In this document: positions 39,313 to 50,079 of the stretch, piece after piece
Layout: every line of letters starts with the position of its first letter
Numbering within the stretch: the first letter of the stretch is position 1
NCBI GenBank assembly: GCA_937973965.1
Contig: CALJJQ010000047.1
Location: forward strand, 24,360-88,359
From: an uncultured Calothrix sp.
GTDB taxonomy: Bacteria; Cyanobacteriota; Cyanobacteriia; Cyanobacteriales; Nostocaceae
Reading direction: 5' to 3'
DNA: 64,000 nt
Position numbers and translations under genes: made by a program
The notes under the pieces: generated by a model
The model's input: the letters and a program-made list of their open reading frames with translations, nothing else
What the model was told of the DNA's origin: nothing
Databases searched by the model: none

Positions 39313-40746
39313 ATGAAATTAATTGATGTTTTCTGGGCTTATATAATTATTGGGATTTTAATACTTGTAGGAAGGTTGATTCGTCAGCGTATTTGGGTTG
39401 TGCGATCGCTGTATATTCCCAGTTCTGTGGTGGCGGGTATTATTGGATTATTACTGGGACCAAGTGCTTTAGGAGCAGTGGTTAAAGGGAGTAATCCCAC
39501 CTCTGCTTTGGCGAATGGGATATTTGCACCGAATATTATCGATGTTTGGAAACAATCGCCTAGTATTTTTATTAACATTGTGTTTGCGACTATTTTTATT
39601 GGTCAAAGTATTCCCAGCTTGCAGATGGTATGGCGGAAAGCATCACCACAAGCGGCGTTTGGTCAAATACTGGGGTGGGGTCAGTATGTGGTTGGCTTAT
39701 TACTCGCTCTCACCGTGTTAGTACCAGTTTTTAACTTACCAATGATATCCGGGTGTCTAATTGAGGTAGCCTTTGAAGGTGGTCATGGGACAGCAGCAGG
39801 GATGGCGAAAACCTTCGAGGAATTACAATTTCCGGCTGGAGCCGATTTATCATTAGCATTAGCAACGGTAGGATTAATATCGGGTGTAGTTGCAGGAACT
39901 GCGATTATCAATTGGGGATATCGAAGTGGTAATTTACAGGTGATCCGCGAACTCAGGGATGAGCGCAAACAAGACCAATCAGCAGAACCATCAACAGAGG
40001 AAACACCAGAAATTCAAGCTGCAAGAGCGAATTTATTGCGCGATTTATTAATCGATCCCCTGTCATTTAACTTTGGTTTTGTGGGATTAGCGATCGCATT
40101 TGGTTGGTTGATTTTGGAAGGTTTACGTGCATTGGAAGCAGCAACTTGGGGGGTAAACGGGTTAAAGTTAATGACCTATGTACCCCTATTTCCGATGGCA
40201 TTAATTGGTGGTGCAATTGTCCAAATTATCATTGAACGTACTCGACGCAGATATTTAATTAGTCGAGCTTTAATTGAAAATATCGGCGGTTTAGCCCTGG
40301 ATGTGACAATTGTCACGGCAATGGCAACAATTTCTTTGGCTACGATTGGTGATAATTTGATTCCCTTTCTATTATTGAGTGCTGCGGGAATTATTTGGAA
40401 TGTTTGCGCTTTTATCTTCTTTGCACCGCGTATTTTTCCGACTTTTTGGATTGAGCGGGGTATCGGTGATATGGGACAATCGATGGGGGTGACAGCAACG
40501 GGAATTCTTTTAATGCGCATGGCTGATCCAGATAACCATTCCGGTGCATTTGAGGCTTTCGCTTACAAACAGCTATTTTTTGAACCCATATTAGGGGGAG
40601 GTTTATTTACTGCTGCTGCACCACCGTTGGTTGTTAAATTTGGTGCTGTACCGGTTTTATTATCTGCTTTGGTAATTATGGTATTGTGGCTGGTTTTTGG
40701 AATTATTAATTGTCGTCGGATTAAGTCTGCTGATTTTAGATTTTAG
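39313..40746 (+). CDS. gltS: Sodium/glutamate symporter, GltS (ESS) family
   Basis: GltS proteins import glutamate with sodium across the inner membrane. The 477 residues form about 12 hydrophobic segments in two halves separated by a charged loop (about 215-240, ELRDERKQDQSAEPSTEETP). The family motif EVAFEGGHGTAAGMAKTFEE lies near residue 155 and a related segment, GDMGQSMGVTATGILLMRMA, in the second half. I chose ATG 39313 (MKLIDVFWAYIIIG); the frame is open to 39256, but that part is the end of a repeat element. The substrate is inferred from family only; some relatives in cyanobacteria are uncharacterised. Confidence 0.85.
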   Translation: MKLIDVFWAYIIIGILILVGRLIRQRIWVVRSLYIPSSVVAGIIGLLLGPSALGAVVKGSNPTSALANGIFAPNIIDVWKQSPSIFINIVFATIFIGQSIPSLQMVWRKASPQAAFGQILGWGQYVVGLLLALTVLVPVFNLPMISGCLIEVAFEGGHGTAAGMAKTFEELQFPAGADLSLALATVGLISGVVAGTAIINWGYRSGNLQVIRELRDERKQDQSAEPSTEETPEIQAARANLLRDLLIDPLSFNFGFVGLAIAFGWLILEGLRALEAATWGVNGLKLMTYVPLFPMALIGGAIVQIIIERTRRRYLISRALIENIGGLALDVTIVTAMATISLATIGDNLIPFLLLSAAGIIWNVCAFIFFAPRIFPTFWIERGIGDMGQSMGVTATGILLMRMADPDNHSGAFEAFAYKQLFFEPILGGGLFTAAAPPLVVKFGAVPVLLSALVIMVLWLVFGIINCRRIKSADFRF

Positions 40747-40973
40747 ATTTTGGATTTTGGATTTTCCTTCATGCGATCGCAATCTCCTGTAGCTGAGGTC
40801 AGTTGGGGAACCAATACGTTCACGGGTTAAACCGGTTGAAGTTAAGTAAGCTACTTTATCGGCAAGCCTGTTACTATTTCAAATAATCCCTATTAGGGGT
40901 TGAAACCAATTCATACCACAACCGATGAACTTTATCATGAAATTTTTTTATACTCCCTACTCCCTATTCTTGC

Positions 40974-42380
40974 TTACCGATAAATAATTTTGTGAATGTG
41001 TTCTGCTTCTGCGAGGACTTTTTCCATTCCTGCATCTGTAATTCCTTTGACGTAATTAATTTTGATTTCTTCGAGCATATCAATCAATAAAGATTGTAAT
41101 TCTTGGATATTATGGGTTTTTCGTAATTCCGTTTCTAAAGCATCACGAAAGTTGGTGATTAAACGGGAAGTTAATTCACCACCCACCGGATCGGAAATTG
41201 CTTGTGCAAGCTGATCTGATACTGATTGGGAGAGGTCACGGGCTAATTTTTCCGTAAGTTGCTGCGGTAAATTCCCTAAACCAGGTAAATTCTGGATTTG
41301 TTGGTAAAGGGGAGATTGATTCAGGGTGCTGGTGAGACTATGGTGTATCCAAGCTTCTAAATCAGGTTGGATTTTTGGTAAAACGTCATAAACACTGACG
41401 TTAACTAGACGTGTGGCGATCGCTTTGACTTCATTGGTTCCGTTGACCTGAATGTAGGGTTTGCGACTTTCTGGATGAAGTAACCACCGGGTTAAATCAC
41501 CCTTGCGAATGGCGTTCTGCAATTGGTCAATTACTTGGATACCAACCATTTCTGTGATTTCCCCAGCAAAATTCACCGCAAAATCGTGGTTCAGTTGCGA
41601 TCGCAATGGTTGCAGGTTGAGTAATTGGGTTTGGTAAAGACGAATACTCAGGGGGATGATACGTAACCATCGCCAAAAAGGAAGTAACAAAAATAGGTCA
41701 TACCAACGTTTGAGTATGGCTTCTAACCAATTTAAATCGGGACGACGACTGATATAATAGGTACGTGCGAGAAATTCCAGGGCAAAAATCGCGATCAAGG
41801 GCAGATCGATTAACCAAAACCAGTCAATAAAGTTACCAAATCTACCAATATCACGGTAATAGTTACTATGAATTAGGGGTCGAATTTGGGTATTAAAAAA
41901 GCTGATTTCCGATTGCCAACCCCTCTGGGATAGGTAATCTTGACTCCAAAAGGTATTAAAGGCTGCTCTTGCTGAGGGTTGATTGGTACGTAGACGTACT
42001 TCATGTTTGATTTTTGCCAGTGTTCCACTTTTATTGGCGACATCAAAGGGGTTATCGCCTATCATTTGATGACTTAATAATCGCAGTTGATCTAATAAAT
42101 TTTCCACAGAATCTGATTTTAAACCAGTCTGCAACACCTCCTCTTCTAACTGGTTAACTATGCGCAGATAATTTTGGGTTTCTGGATGGGGTTTGATACC
42201 TTTAATGGGGTCATAAACTTGGGTAATCTTGGGCAATACTTGTAAGTAAAAATCACGACCAGGTATATAACTCAAATCAAATAAGACTAAGGCAAAATTG
42301 AGTAGGACAATTAGGGCAATTAATCTTTCAAACCAATAATTGCGACGTACTGTTTTTTTTACTTCTATGTTGGAGACCAT
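40974..42380 (-). CDS. Membrane protein of unknown function, 468 aa
   Basis: One helix lies near the N-terminus (LIALIVLLNFALVLFDLSYI, about 20-39), then a soluble loop of about 145 residues, then helices near 185-205 (FWLIDLPLIAIFALEFLART) and 225-245 (WYDLFLLLPFWRWLRIIPLS). The last pair, followed by an arginine-spaced segment, looks like the S3-S4 part of a voltage-sensor or ion-channel fold, but no pore segment follows. Residues 265-468 are soluble and helical (NLPQQLTEKLARDLSQSVSD). It starts 18 bp after the tldD stop and is probably co-transcribed with it. I do not recognise a named family. Confidence 0.78.
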   Translation of the reverse strand: MVSNIEVKKTVRRNYWFERLIALIVLLNFALVLFDLSYIPGRDFYLQVLPKITQVYDPIKGIKPHPETQNYLRIVNQLEEEVLQTGLKSDSVENLLDQLRLLSHQMIGDNPFDVANKSGTLAKIKHEVRLRTNQPSARAAFNTFWSQDYLSQRGWQSEISFFNTQIRPLIHSNYYRDIGRFGNFIDWFWLIDLPLIAIFALEFLARTYYISRRPDLNWLEAILKRWYDLFLLLPFWRWLRIIPLSIRLYQTQLLNLQPLRSQLNHDFAVNFAGEITEMVGIQVIDQLQNAIRKGDLTRWLLHPESRKPYIQVNGTNEVKAIATRLVNVSVYDVLPKIQPDLEAWIHHSLTSTLNQSPLYQQIQNLPGLGNLPQQLTEKLARDLSQSVSDQLAQAISDPVGGELTSRLITNFRDALETELRKTHNIQELQSLLIDMLEEIKINYVKGITDAGMEKVLAEAEHIHKIIYR

Positions 42381-42398
42381 GCTATTTTGGGTATGACA

Positions 42399-43796
42399 CT
42401 ATACAACTTCTCCTCCGACAACGACATTGCGGATGCGTAAACTTGGCCCACCACAACCGACGGGTAAACCGTTTTGTCCACCTTTTCCGCAACCTCCCGA
42501 TTCATCCCAGTAAAAATCATCGCCGATTGCTTCAATATCAGCCAAGGTTTGAAACACATTTCCCGACAGGGTGACATCTTTGACTGGTTCGGCGATGCGA
42601 CCGTTACGAATCATCCACGCTTCCCCCGCACTAAAGGTAAACATCTCGCCGTTGGTCATTCCTCCTAACCAATTACGGGCATAGACACCCTCTTTGATGT
42701 CGGTAAATAAATCATAAACCGGAGTGGAACCCCTTTCAATCCAGGTATTGGTCATCCTGACAATGGGTGAATAATGGTAGTTGAGACAACGAGCATTTCC
42801 GGTCGGTGCTTCCCCTAATTTACCTGCTGTTTCTCGTGAATGTAAGCGACCAACCAGGATACCATCTTGAATGAGTTGGGTTGTTGTTGCAGGTGTACCT
42901 TCATCATCGTAAAAGTAACTACCACGGTGTCCGGATAGTGCAGCACCGTCAAAGATTTGTAATTCTTTACAACCAAAACTGCGACCAATGGTCATCACTG
43001 CTAATAAATCGGGATTTTCATAGGCCATATCAGCTTCGGAAAGGTGTCCAAAGGCTTCATGCACGAATAAACCTGTTAAGATAGGGTCAATGACAACAGT
43101 GTAGGTATCGCCACGAACAGAAGGCAGGGAAAGGGCAGAGACCGCGCGTTTGGCTGCACCTTGAACTTGTTCATCCAGGTTAATCAAATCCTCATAGCCG
43201 TTGCGGGAACCGATTGTTTCTCTTCCTGTTTGTACTGTTTCACCGTTGCGAGCTGTTGCTGCAAACCGCATTTCCATATCTACCCAACTTTGTTCGATAT
43301 CAGTTCCCTCATTGGTGAGAATGATTACCTGTTGACTACTATCACCATACCGCACTGATGTGGTGGTAATTTGCGGATGGGTGCTTTTGAGTAAATCCCT
43401 GTAGCGATCGCATAATTCTTTTTTCTGTGCAAGGGGAATTTGCCGTGGATCTGTACCCACTAAAGGTAAATAACATTGGGCTTGGATCGGTTCAATTTCT
43501 GCTAGCATGGTTTTTTCTTCCCCAACCATACGCGCAGCACTAATGGCTTCGATAAATCGTTCGGGAATGGTTTGCACGTCGTTAAAGCAGCTTACCCCCC
43601 ATCCACCTTTGTAACACGCACGTACATGACCACCAATGGATATGACTTCACTGAGACTTTCTAGCTTGTCACCACTAATCAGTATATTTGTACTGCGAGA
43701 TACTTCTAGGCGAATCATCAGGTAATCAACATGGTGACTATGTTTGCGAATTAAGTCAGAGGCTAAATTTTTAATATCAGTTGATAGAGTTGTCAT
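42399..43796 (-). CDS. tldD: TldD-type metalloprotease (TldD/PmbA family)
   Basis: TldD with PmbA (TldE) forms a zinc protease that trims unfolded or modified peptides; in E. coli it matures microcin B17 and helps degrade CcdA. The 465 residues carry the zinc motif HEAFGH at 246-251 (FVHEAFGHLSEADM) and the conserved GNARCLNYHYSPIVRMTNTW block, with the C-terminal barrel region GGMTNGEMFTFSAGEAWMIR. I chose ATG 43796 (MTTLSTDIKNLASDL), which matches family N-termini, rather than the open extension to 43877. No pmbA partner is in the window. The next gene downstream is a membrane protein 18 bp away. Confidence 0.93.
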   Translation of the reverse strand: MTTLSTDIKNLASDLIRKHSHHVDYLMIRLEVSRSTNILISGDKLESLSEVISIGGHVRACYKGGWGVSCFNDVQTIPERFIEAISAARMVGEEKTMLAEIEPIQAQCYLPLVGTDPRQIPLAQKKELCDRYRDLLKSTHPQITTTSVRYGDSSQQVIILTNEGTDIEQSWVDMEMRFAATARNGETVQTGRETIGSRNGYEDLINLDEQVQGAAKRAVSALSLPSVRGDTYTVVIDPILTGLFVHEAFGHLSEADMAYENPDLLAVMTIGRSFGCKELQIFDGAALSGHRGSYFYDDEGTPATTTQLIQDGILVGRLHSRETAGKLGEAPTGNARCLNYHYSPIVRMTNTWIERGSTPVYDLFTDIKEGVYARNWLGGMTNGEMFTFSAGEAWMIRNGRIAEPVKDVTLSGNVFQTLADIEAIGDDFYWDESGGCGKGGQNGLPVGCGGPSLRIRNVVVGGEVV

Positions 43797-44113
43797 TGGA
43801 TAATTTCGATGGGAGTTGATATGAATGCAAATGAATATTTTATCTGCCTGTGGGTTAAATTGGATTTTGGTCAGCAATGATTTGGGCGATCGCTGTTTAC
43901 GATTAAAGTTAAAATGGCATCACTTTTAGTCCCACCTTCCTTTACCCATGTGAATCCATGAGACAAACCACCCTTTGGTCTGCTAACTTGATTTTGATGG
44001 ATATTTAGTACTGGAAGCATCCTACCCGCGTTGGAGTCTTTACCCTGGATATATCCGTCATTGTGATTTTGACAAGACCAATTAGGAACAATTTTATAGT
44101 ATAAGTATACTAA

Positions 44114-46165
<2,052 letters not shown>

Positions 46166-46263
46166 GGTCATGGGATTGAATACAATTTTGGATCTTGGAT
46201 TTGAGATTACTCTAACTCATTTCCACTCCCCATTCTCCACTCCCTATTTTATCTGGTAACTAT

Positions 46264-46359
46264 GCTCTGCGTAGTCATCCAGTGCGTGAAGGCTCCGCCT
46301 TCATTCACGAGGTTTTAGCCCCCCCACTCTTGAGTTCCTACGCGGAGCATGGGAACTAG
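46264..46359 (-). repeat. CTCCGCG / GGAGCC palindromic repeat, second copy
   Basis: On the minus strand it reads 'ccctagttcccatgctccgc', then 'gtgaatgaaggcggagcctt' and 'gactacgcagag', matching 24171-24256. It overlaps the stop codon of the methyltransferase gene that ends at 46356. The adjoining block at 46365-46392 is a 'gactccccattccccactccc' short-repeat run. Confidence 0.6.
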
Positions 46360-47180
46360 GGACTCCCGACTCCCCATTCCCCACTCCCTATCTCACCGCA
46401 TTTATCTTGAAAGCGCTGTCGGTAGGCTTCGTATACCATTAATGCAGTCGCGATCGCAACGTTGAGGGATTCGACTTGGTTTGCTAGGGGTATATTGACT
46501 GCCATATCTGCGGTTGTTAACAGCTGACTAGATAAACCAGCTCCTTCGTTCCCTAGGAGAATTAAACTGGGTTTACGCCAATCCACTTCCCAGAAGGTGT
46601 TTTCGGCTGTAGGTAGGGTAGAAATGACTTGCATTCCCGCAGTTTTAGCCTGATTAACCGTTGTCAGCAAATCCGGACTTACCTGCATTGGTAAACGAAA
46701 CCATTGTCCAGCACTTGCTCGCATCACCTTGGGATGGTCTAAATCAACGCTATCCTGACTAATCCATAATCCAGATACATCTGCTGCTGCTGCGGTTCGG
46801 ATAATTGTCCCTAAATTACCGGGGTCTTGGATGGTTTCTAGGACTAAGACTATACCTGTAAAAGGTATCTTGTGTGTGACAACGGATCGGGATGCGATCG
46901 CCACCACTCCATCTGGATTAATTGTAGTGGCGATTGCGCTGATGATTTCCTCACTGACTAATTCGGTTCGACATTGCTGAGATAACTGATTCCACAAGGA
47001 TGGATGATTTTTCTGCCAACGTTCTGTACAACATACTGTTTGCAAAGGGAAAGCCACTGCAACTGCTTCTGTGACTAGGTTGGTTCCTTCCAGTAAAAAT
47101 AACCCCTGTTTATGCCTTTCTTTGGCTGTATGTAGCTTCCGAAACTGCTTTACTAGAGGATTTTGCAAACTTGTGAGCAC
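46356..47180 (-). CDS. RNA 2'-O-ribose methyltransferase, TrmH/SpoU family
   Basis: It should methylate a ribose in tRNA or rRNA with S-adenosylmethionine; the exact target cannot be told from sequence. The N-terminal substrate-binding domain (LQNPLVKQFRKLHTAKERHK) is followed by the knotted SpoU domain with its three motifs: LVLETIQDPGNLGTIIRTAA, LILLGNEGAGLSSQLL and VNIPLANQVESLNVAIATAL. The 274 residues include a terminal stretch GEIGSGEWGVGSP that is encoded by an intergenic short repeat ('gggagtggggaatggggagt'), so the original stop has been lost and the protein reads into repeat DNA until TAG at 46356-46358. Confidence 0.92.
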   Translation of the reverse strand: MLTSLQNPLVKQFRKLHTAKERHKQGLFLLEGTNLVTEAVAVAFPLQTVCCTERWQKNHPSLWNQLSQQCRTELVSEEIISAIATTINPDGVVAIASRSVVTHKIPFTGIVLVLETIQDPGNLGTIIRTAAAADVSGLWISQDSVDLDHPKVMRASAGQWFRLPMQVSPDLLTTVNQAKTAGMQVISTLPTAENTFWEVDWRKPSLILLGNEGAGLSSQLLTTADMAVNIPLANQVESLNVAIATALMVYEAYRQRFQDKCGEIGSGEWGVGSP

Positions 47181-47318
47181 AGATTTTTTTCCTACATTCT
47201 TTCCCTATACCCAATTATACTTTCTACCTTCATCAACTCAGCTTTTCGTTTCGACTGTTAATCCCCCATTGGGAGCAAATCTCTAAAATTAAAAGGGAGT
47301 TGGGAGTTGGGAGTAGTA

Positions 47319-47454
47319 AGAGGATGTTTGGAATGTATTAATAAATTTTCGGTCTTGCCATGGCTATTTTAAGCATTTCCACAGCAAGATAATTTGTCGT
47401 CATAAACCCGTTGGCAGTAGAATAACGTCTTCCTGAATCCTTTGAACAGCCTCT
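47319..47454. mobile_element. MITE-like element, family AGAGGATGTTT
   Basis: The left end AGAGGATGTTTGGAATGTAT and the right end, on the other strand, AGAGGCTGTTCAAAGGATTC bound about 136 bp. The interior differs from the other copies, so only the ends are shared. It is followed immediately by the 86-bp repeat at 47456. Confidence 0.5.
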
Positions 47455-47455
47455 A

Positions 47456-47541
47456 ATATCGATTATCTTGTACTTTGCAATAAATGAAACTAGAATAATC
47501 AACGGTTACAGCCCCTGATATGTAGCAAGCATTAGCGTAAA
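47456..47541 (+). repeat. 86-bp repeat shared with 34284-34369
   Basis: The sequence 'atatcgattatcttgtacttt' to 'tagcaagcattagcgtaaa' is nearly identical to the other copy. The remaining 47542-47792 has no gene, only a short-repeat block at 47660-47690 that duplicates 32966-32996. Confidence 0.65.
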
Positions 47542-47792
47542 ACGATATAATTCCGGAGCTATAGTCATGAATTTGACCCAAAAAGGGCCAACCTAACATA
47601 CACCTTTTATTTTAGACTAAAAGGAGTATTTAGACACAACCGAATAAAAAAATAGCCCATTCCCACTCCCTACTCCTTATTTTCCAGCGAGTTTGTGGGA
47701 ATTGGTTATAAGGGATATCCTGAAAACCTGACGGGAAGAATTAGTCATCAGATATCCATGCGATCACAATTTCAATCATCAACCGTTGTGAA

Positions 47793-47875
47793 TGCGGAAC
47801 CCGGGACTTGAACCCGGAAGCCTTGTGGGCACATGAACCTGAATCATGCGCGTCTACCAATTCCGCCAGTTCCGC
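47793..47875 (-). tRNA. tRNA-Leu (anticodon CAG)
   Basis: On the minus strand the gene folds as a standard cloverleaf: acceptor stem GCGGAAC with GTTCCGC, discriminator A, D arm GCG-GAATTGGTAGA-CGC, anticodon stem CATGA/TCATG with loop TTCAGGT giving anticodon CAG (codon CUG), a long variable arm as in all leucine tRNAs, and T arm CCGGG-TTCAAGT-CCCGG. It is 83 nt long. CCA is not encoded. Confidence 0.96.
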
Positions 47876-47987
47876 AAAAATATGTTTTTGACATGACAAC
47901 CCCCTATTGTGATGGAAACAGATGGATTTGTCAACCAAATCTAATAGGATAAGTAGGTGGGTGGTGAAAATTGTCGTTGAGTTCAAG

Positions 47988-48088
47988 GAGAGATGCGATA
48001 TATCGCGTGATATATCGCGTCTGTACGGCGGTAAGGCTTTGAACCGAATGTTCGGTTACGTTGCAGTTTTATGTTTAATTGCACTTAA
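47988..48088 (-). mobile_element. GTGCAATTAAACAT-family repeat inserted in a toxin gene
   Basis: On the minus strand it reads 'aagtgcaattaaacataaaa', 'ctgcaacgtaaccgaacatt', 'aaagccttaccgccgtacag' and then a duplicated 'acgcgatatatc' palindrome. Copies on the plus strand are at 50457-50540 and 52497-52592. Its end coincides with the point where homology to the YoeB toxin begins. Confidence 0.65.
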
Positions 48089-48218
48089 TGAAAAATTAGT
48101 TGGCGATTTAGCAGGAGCTTATTCTCGGAGGATAAATGTCCAACACCGATTAGTGTATGAGGTTATTGAACCTGAAAAAATAGTTAAGGTAATCCGCATG
48201 TGGACGCATTACGAGTAA
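48087..48218 (+). pseudogene. C-terminal half of a Txe/YoeB-family toxin gene
   Basis: The sequence NEKLVGDLAGAYSRRINVQH followed by RLVYEVIEPEKIVKVIRMWT and HYE matches the C-terminal half of YoeB-type mRNA interferases, including the catalytic arginine (SRRIN) and the terminal His-Tyr pair. Family members have about 85-90 residues; here only 43 remain. Upstream of Asn the frame runs into repeat DNA (to 47922), which gives no YoeB-like residues, and no YefM-type antitoxin precedes it. An open frame of 98 codons exists by chance through the repeat, so a hybrid peptide could still be made, but the toxin should be inactive. Confidence 0.8.
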
Positions 48219-48264
48219 GTTTCCAAAACTTGTAATGCTGGTGTTTTTCAATTGGAAAAATTAG

Positions 48265-48396
48265 CGTTGCTGAATACAAATATGATTCTTGAAAATTTTA
48301 CATTGTCTAGAGACGTACCAATGCTACGTCTCTACAATAATTGTGGTTTTAGGACAAAATGTAAATAACTATAATTCATACTCAAATTCAGCAACA
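48265..48396. mobile_element. MITE-like element with GTTGCTGAAT ends, second copy
   Basis: Left GCGTTGCTGAATACAAATAT and right, on the other strand, TGTTGCTGAATTTGAGTATG are inverted copies. The middle has 'agagacgtaccaatgctacgtctct' and flanking 'attttacat' / 'atgtaaat'. It is the counterpart of 39140-39271. Confidence 0.7.
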
Positions 48397-48430
48397 CCCC
48401 TTTTGATATAAATAAACGCAAATTTAAAAT

Positions 48431-48886
48431 TTAAGGAGAAGGTGCATTCCTTTGCATTCTTCCCAGTCCACCTTCTGTTGTACAGTCTGCCATTTCCGTC
48501 AGAAATTCGGGATAGTAAGCGGTATTGCGTATTAACCAGCTAGGAGTATACATTCTTGCATTGCTTTGATATCGACCGGAAACTTGAGAAATCAGATTAT
48601 TACTGATGGTCAAAATATTTTCTACCCGACCGGAAACTCGAACATTATTACCACCTGTATTCGTAAATTTAAAGTTCGATAGTTTAACCACGGAAACCCC
48701 TGGGTTCAAAGAACAAGCTGAACCGGATCTGATATTGGCAGCAATTAAGAGATTATCACTAGTAATAAAATAACGAATATTGTTCCTCACTTGAGGCGAT
48801 AATCCGGTATTTTGGGCTTTAACGCTGGCGATTGGTGATAGGATAAATACGACAGCGAGTAATGAACTGATATGAAAATTCTTCAT
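48431..48886 (-). CDS. Exported protein of unknown function, 151 aa
   Basis: A signal peptide is clear (SSLLAVVFILSPIASVKAQN, cleavage near residue 25). The mature part has two cysteines (GSACSLNP and MADCTTEG) that could pair, and is rich in Asn, Arg and Ser (RVSGRVENILTISNNLISQV), suggesting a beta fold. There is no lipobox, membrane helix or sorting tail. The start ATG and signal sequence support a real gene. I do not recognise the family. It stands alone between a MITE-like element and rfbD. Confidence 0.72.
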   Translation of the reverse strand: MKNFHISSLLAVVFILSPIASVKAQNTGLSPQVRNNIRYFITSDNLLIAANIRSGSACSLNPGVSVVKLSNFKFTNTGGNNVRVSGRVENILTISNNLISQVSGRYQSNARMYTPSWLIRNTAYYPEFLTEMADCTTEGGLGRMQRNAPSP

Positions 48887-49069
48887 GTATAGATTTGTTC
48901 TTAGTAATAAAAAACTATCTCAAAAAGAAGCCGCACTTAGTCAGTCTACACGGTCTTCTATTCACAATATAGGCAATATTTTTTACCACTTCAATGTCAT
49001 AAATACAGGTAATTTTCATCCCTATACATTATCAAAAAATTATATTTGATGATTATGTCCAAGATTTTT

Positions 49070-49948
49070 TCATTGCTTCACTTCAGTTAACATTTGCTTT
49101 AATTGTTCTTGCCAATGGGGGGGATAATTACCTAGTAAATTCTGTAATTTCCGACAATCTAAGACTGAAAATCCTGGACGATGGGCTGGTGTGGGGTACT
49201 CCGCAGTAGTAATTGGTACAACCCTTTGAATCTGCAAATCGTAACCGAGTTGTTTTGCTTCGCGAAATATAGCAACAGCGAAATCATACCAACTGGCAAC
49301 ACCGCTATTTGTGTAGTGATAAATACCCGATATCTCCGATTGCAGATGGGGAATAATTTCAGCGATCGCATTGGCAATATCATGTGCCCATGTTGGCGAA
49401 CCTATCTGGTCGGCAACAACTCGTATTTCTTCCCGTTCCTTTCCTAACCGCAACATAGTTTTGACAAAGTTGCTTTTCCCATAATTTCCGTATACCCAAG
49501 CCGTCCGTAAAATCACATACTGACGACAAACGGATTGAATTGCCTGTTCCCCAGCCAATTTTGTTTTACCATAGACGCTCAAGGGGTTAGTCCCATCACC
49601 AGGTAGGTAGGGTCGGTGATTTGTACCATCAAAAACATAATCTGTGGAAATATGAATTAAAAAAGCACCTATAGCTTCAGCAATTTCCCCGATAATTCCC
49701 GGTGCAACCCCATTCACCTGATGGGCTAATTCTACCTCCGTTTCCGCTCGATCAACAGCCGTATAAGCCGCCGCATTGATAATAACACCAGGATTATATT
49801 TTGCGATCGCATTTTTGATGGTGTCCGGTTCGGTTAAATCAATTTCTGGACGTGCAATCGCAATCACATCCCCCATCTGACCGAATCTTCTGTACAATTC
49901 TTGACCAACTTGTCCGTTTGCACCGATTAATAAAATTGGTTTTTTCAT
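49070..49948 (-). CDS. rfbD: dTDP-4-dehydrorhamnose reductase
   Basis: RfbD (RmlD) makes dTDP-L-rhamnose, the last step of the pathway that feeds polysaccharide and S-layer glycan synthesis. The 292 residues form an extended short-chain dehydrogenase: the nucleotide motif LLIGANGQVGQELYRRFG at the N-terminus, STDYVFDGTNHRPYLP, and the catalytic Tyr-Lys in LSVYGKTKLAGEQAIQ (about residues 130-145). The substrate-binding half contains GIYHYTNSGVASWYDFAVAI. Length is normal. The usual partners rfbA, rfbB and rfbC are not in the window, so the gene is isolated here. Confidence 0.94.
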   Translation of the reverse strand: MKKPILLIGANGQVGQELYRRFGQMGDVIAIARPEIDLTEPDTIKNAIAKYNPGVIINAAAYTAVDRAETEVELAHQVNGVAPGIIGEIAEAIGAFLIHISTDYVFDGTNHRPYLPGDGTNPLSVYGKTKLAGEQAIQSVCRQYVILRTAWVYGNYGKSNFVKTMLRLGKEREEIRVVADQIGSPTWAHDIANAIAEIIPHLQSEISGIYHYTNSGVASWYDFAVAIFREAKQLGYDLQIQRVVPITTAEYPTPAHRPGFSVLDCRKLQNLLGNYPPHWQEQLKQMLTEVKQ

Positions 49949-50030
49949 AATAACCTTTTCGGAAGTTTGGAAACCTGGTGGCTTTTAGCCCTGGGAGGAA
50001 AAACGACTCGACACAGTTTCTCTTGTTGAC

Positions 50031-50076
50031 TAAATCCTACTTTCGCTGTAGTCTCAAAATCTATAGCGAAAGTAGT
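50031..50076. repeat. Hairpin upstream of the TnpB remnant
   Basis: CTACTTTCGCTGTAG and CTATAGCGAAAGTAG form a 15-bp stem with one G-T pair and a loop of about 9 bases, ending 4 bp before the TnpB start. IS200/IS605 elements carry sub-terminal hairpins at their ends, so this may be the left end of the former element. Confidence 0.5.
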
Positions 50077-50079
50077 TTG

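Noticed and set aside
47922..48218. An intact 98-residue gene
   Set aside because: Only the last 43 codons have family similarity (YoeB). The first part is repeat DNA, so I treat it as a truncated gene with a chance open frame.
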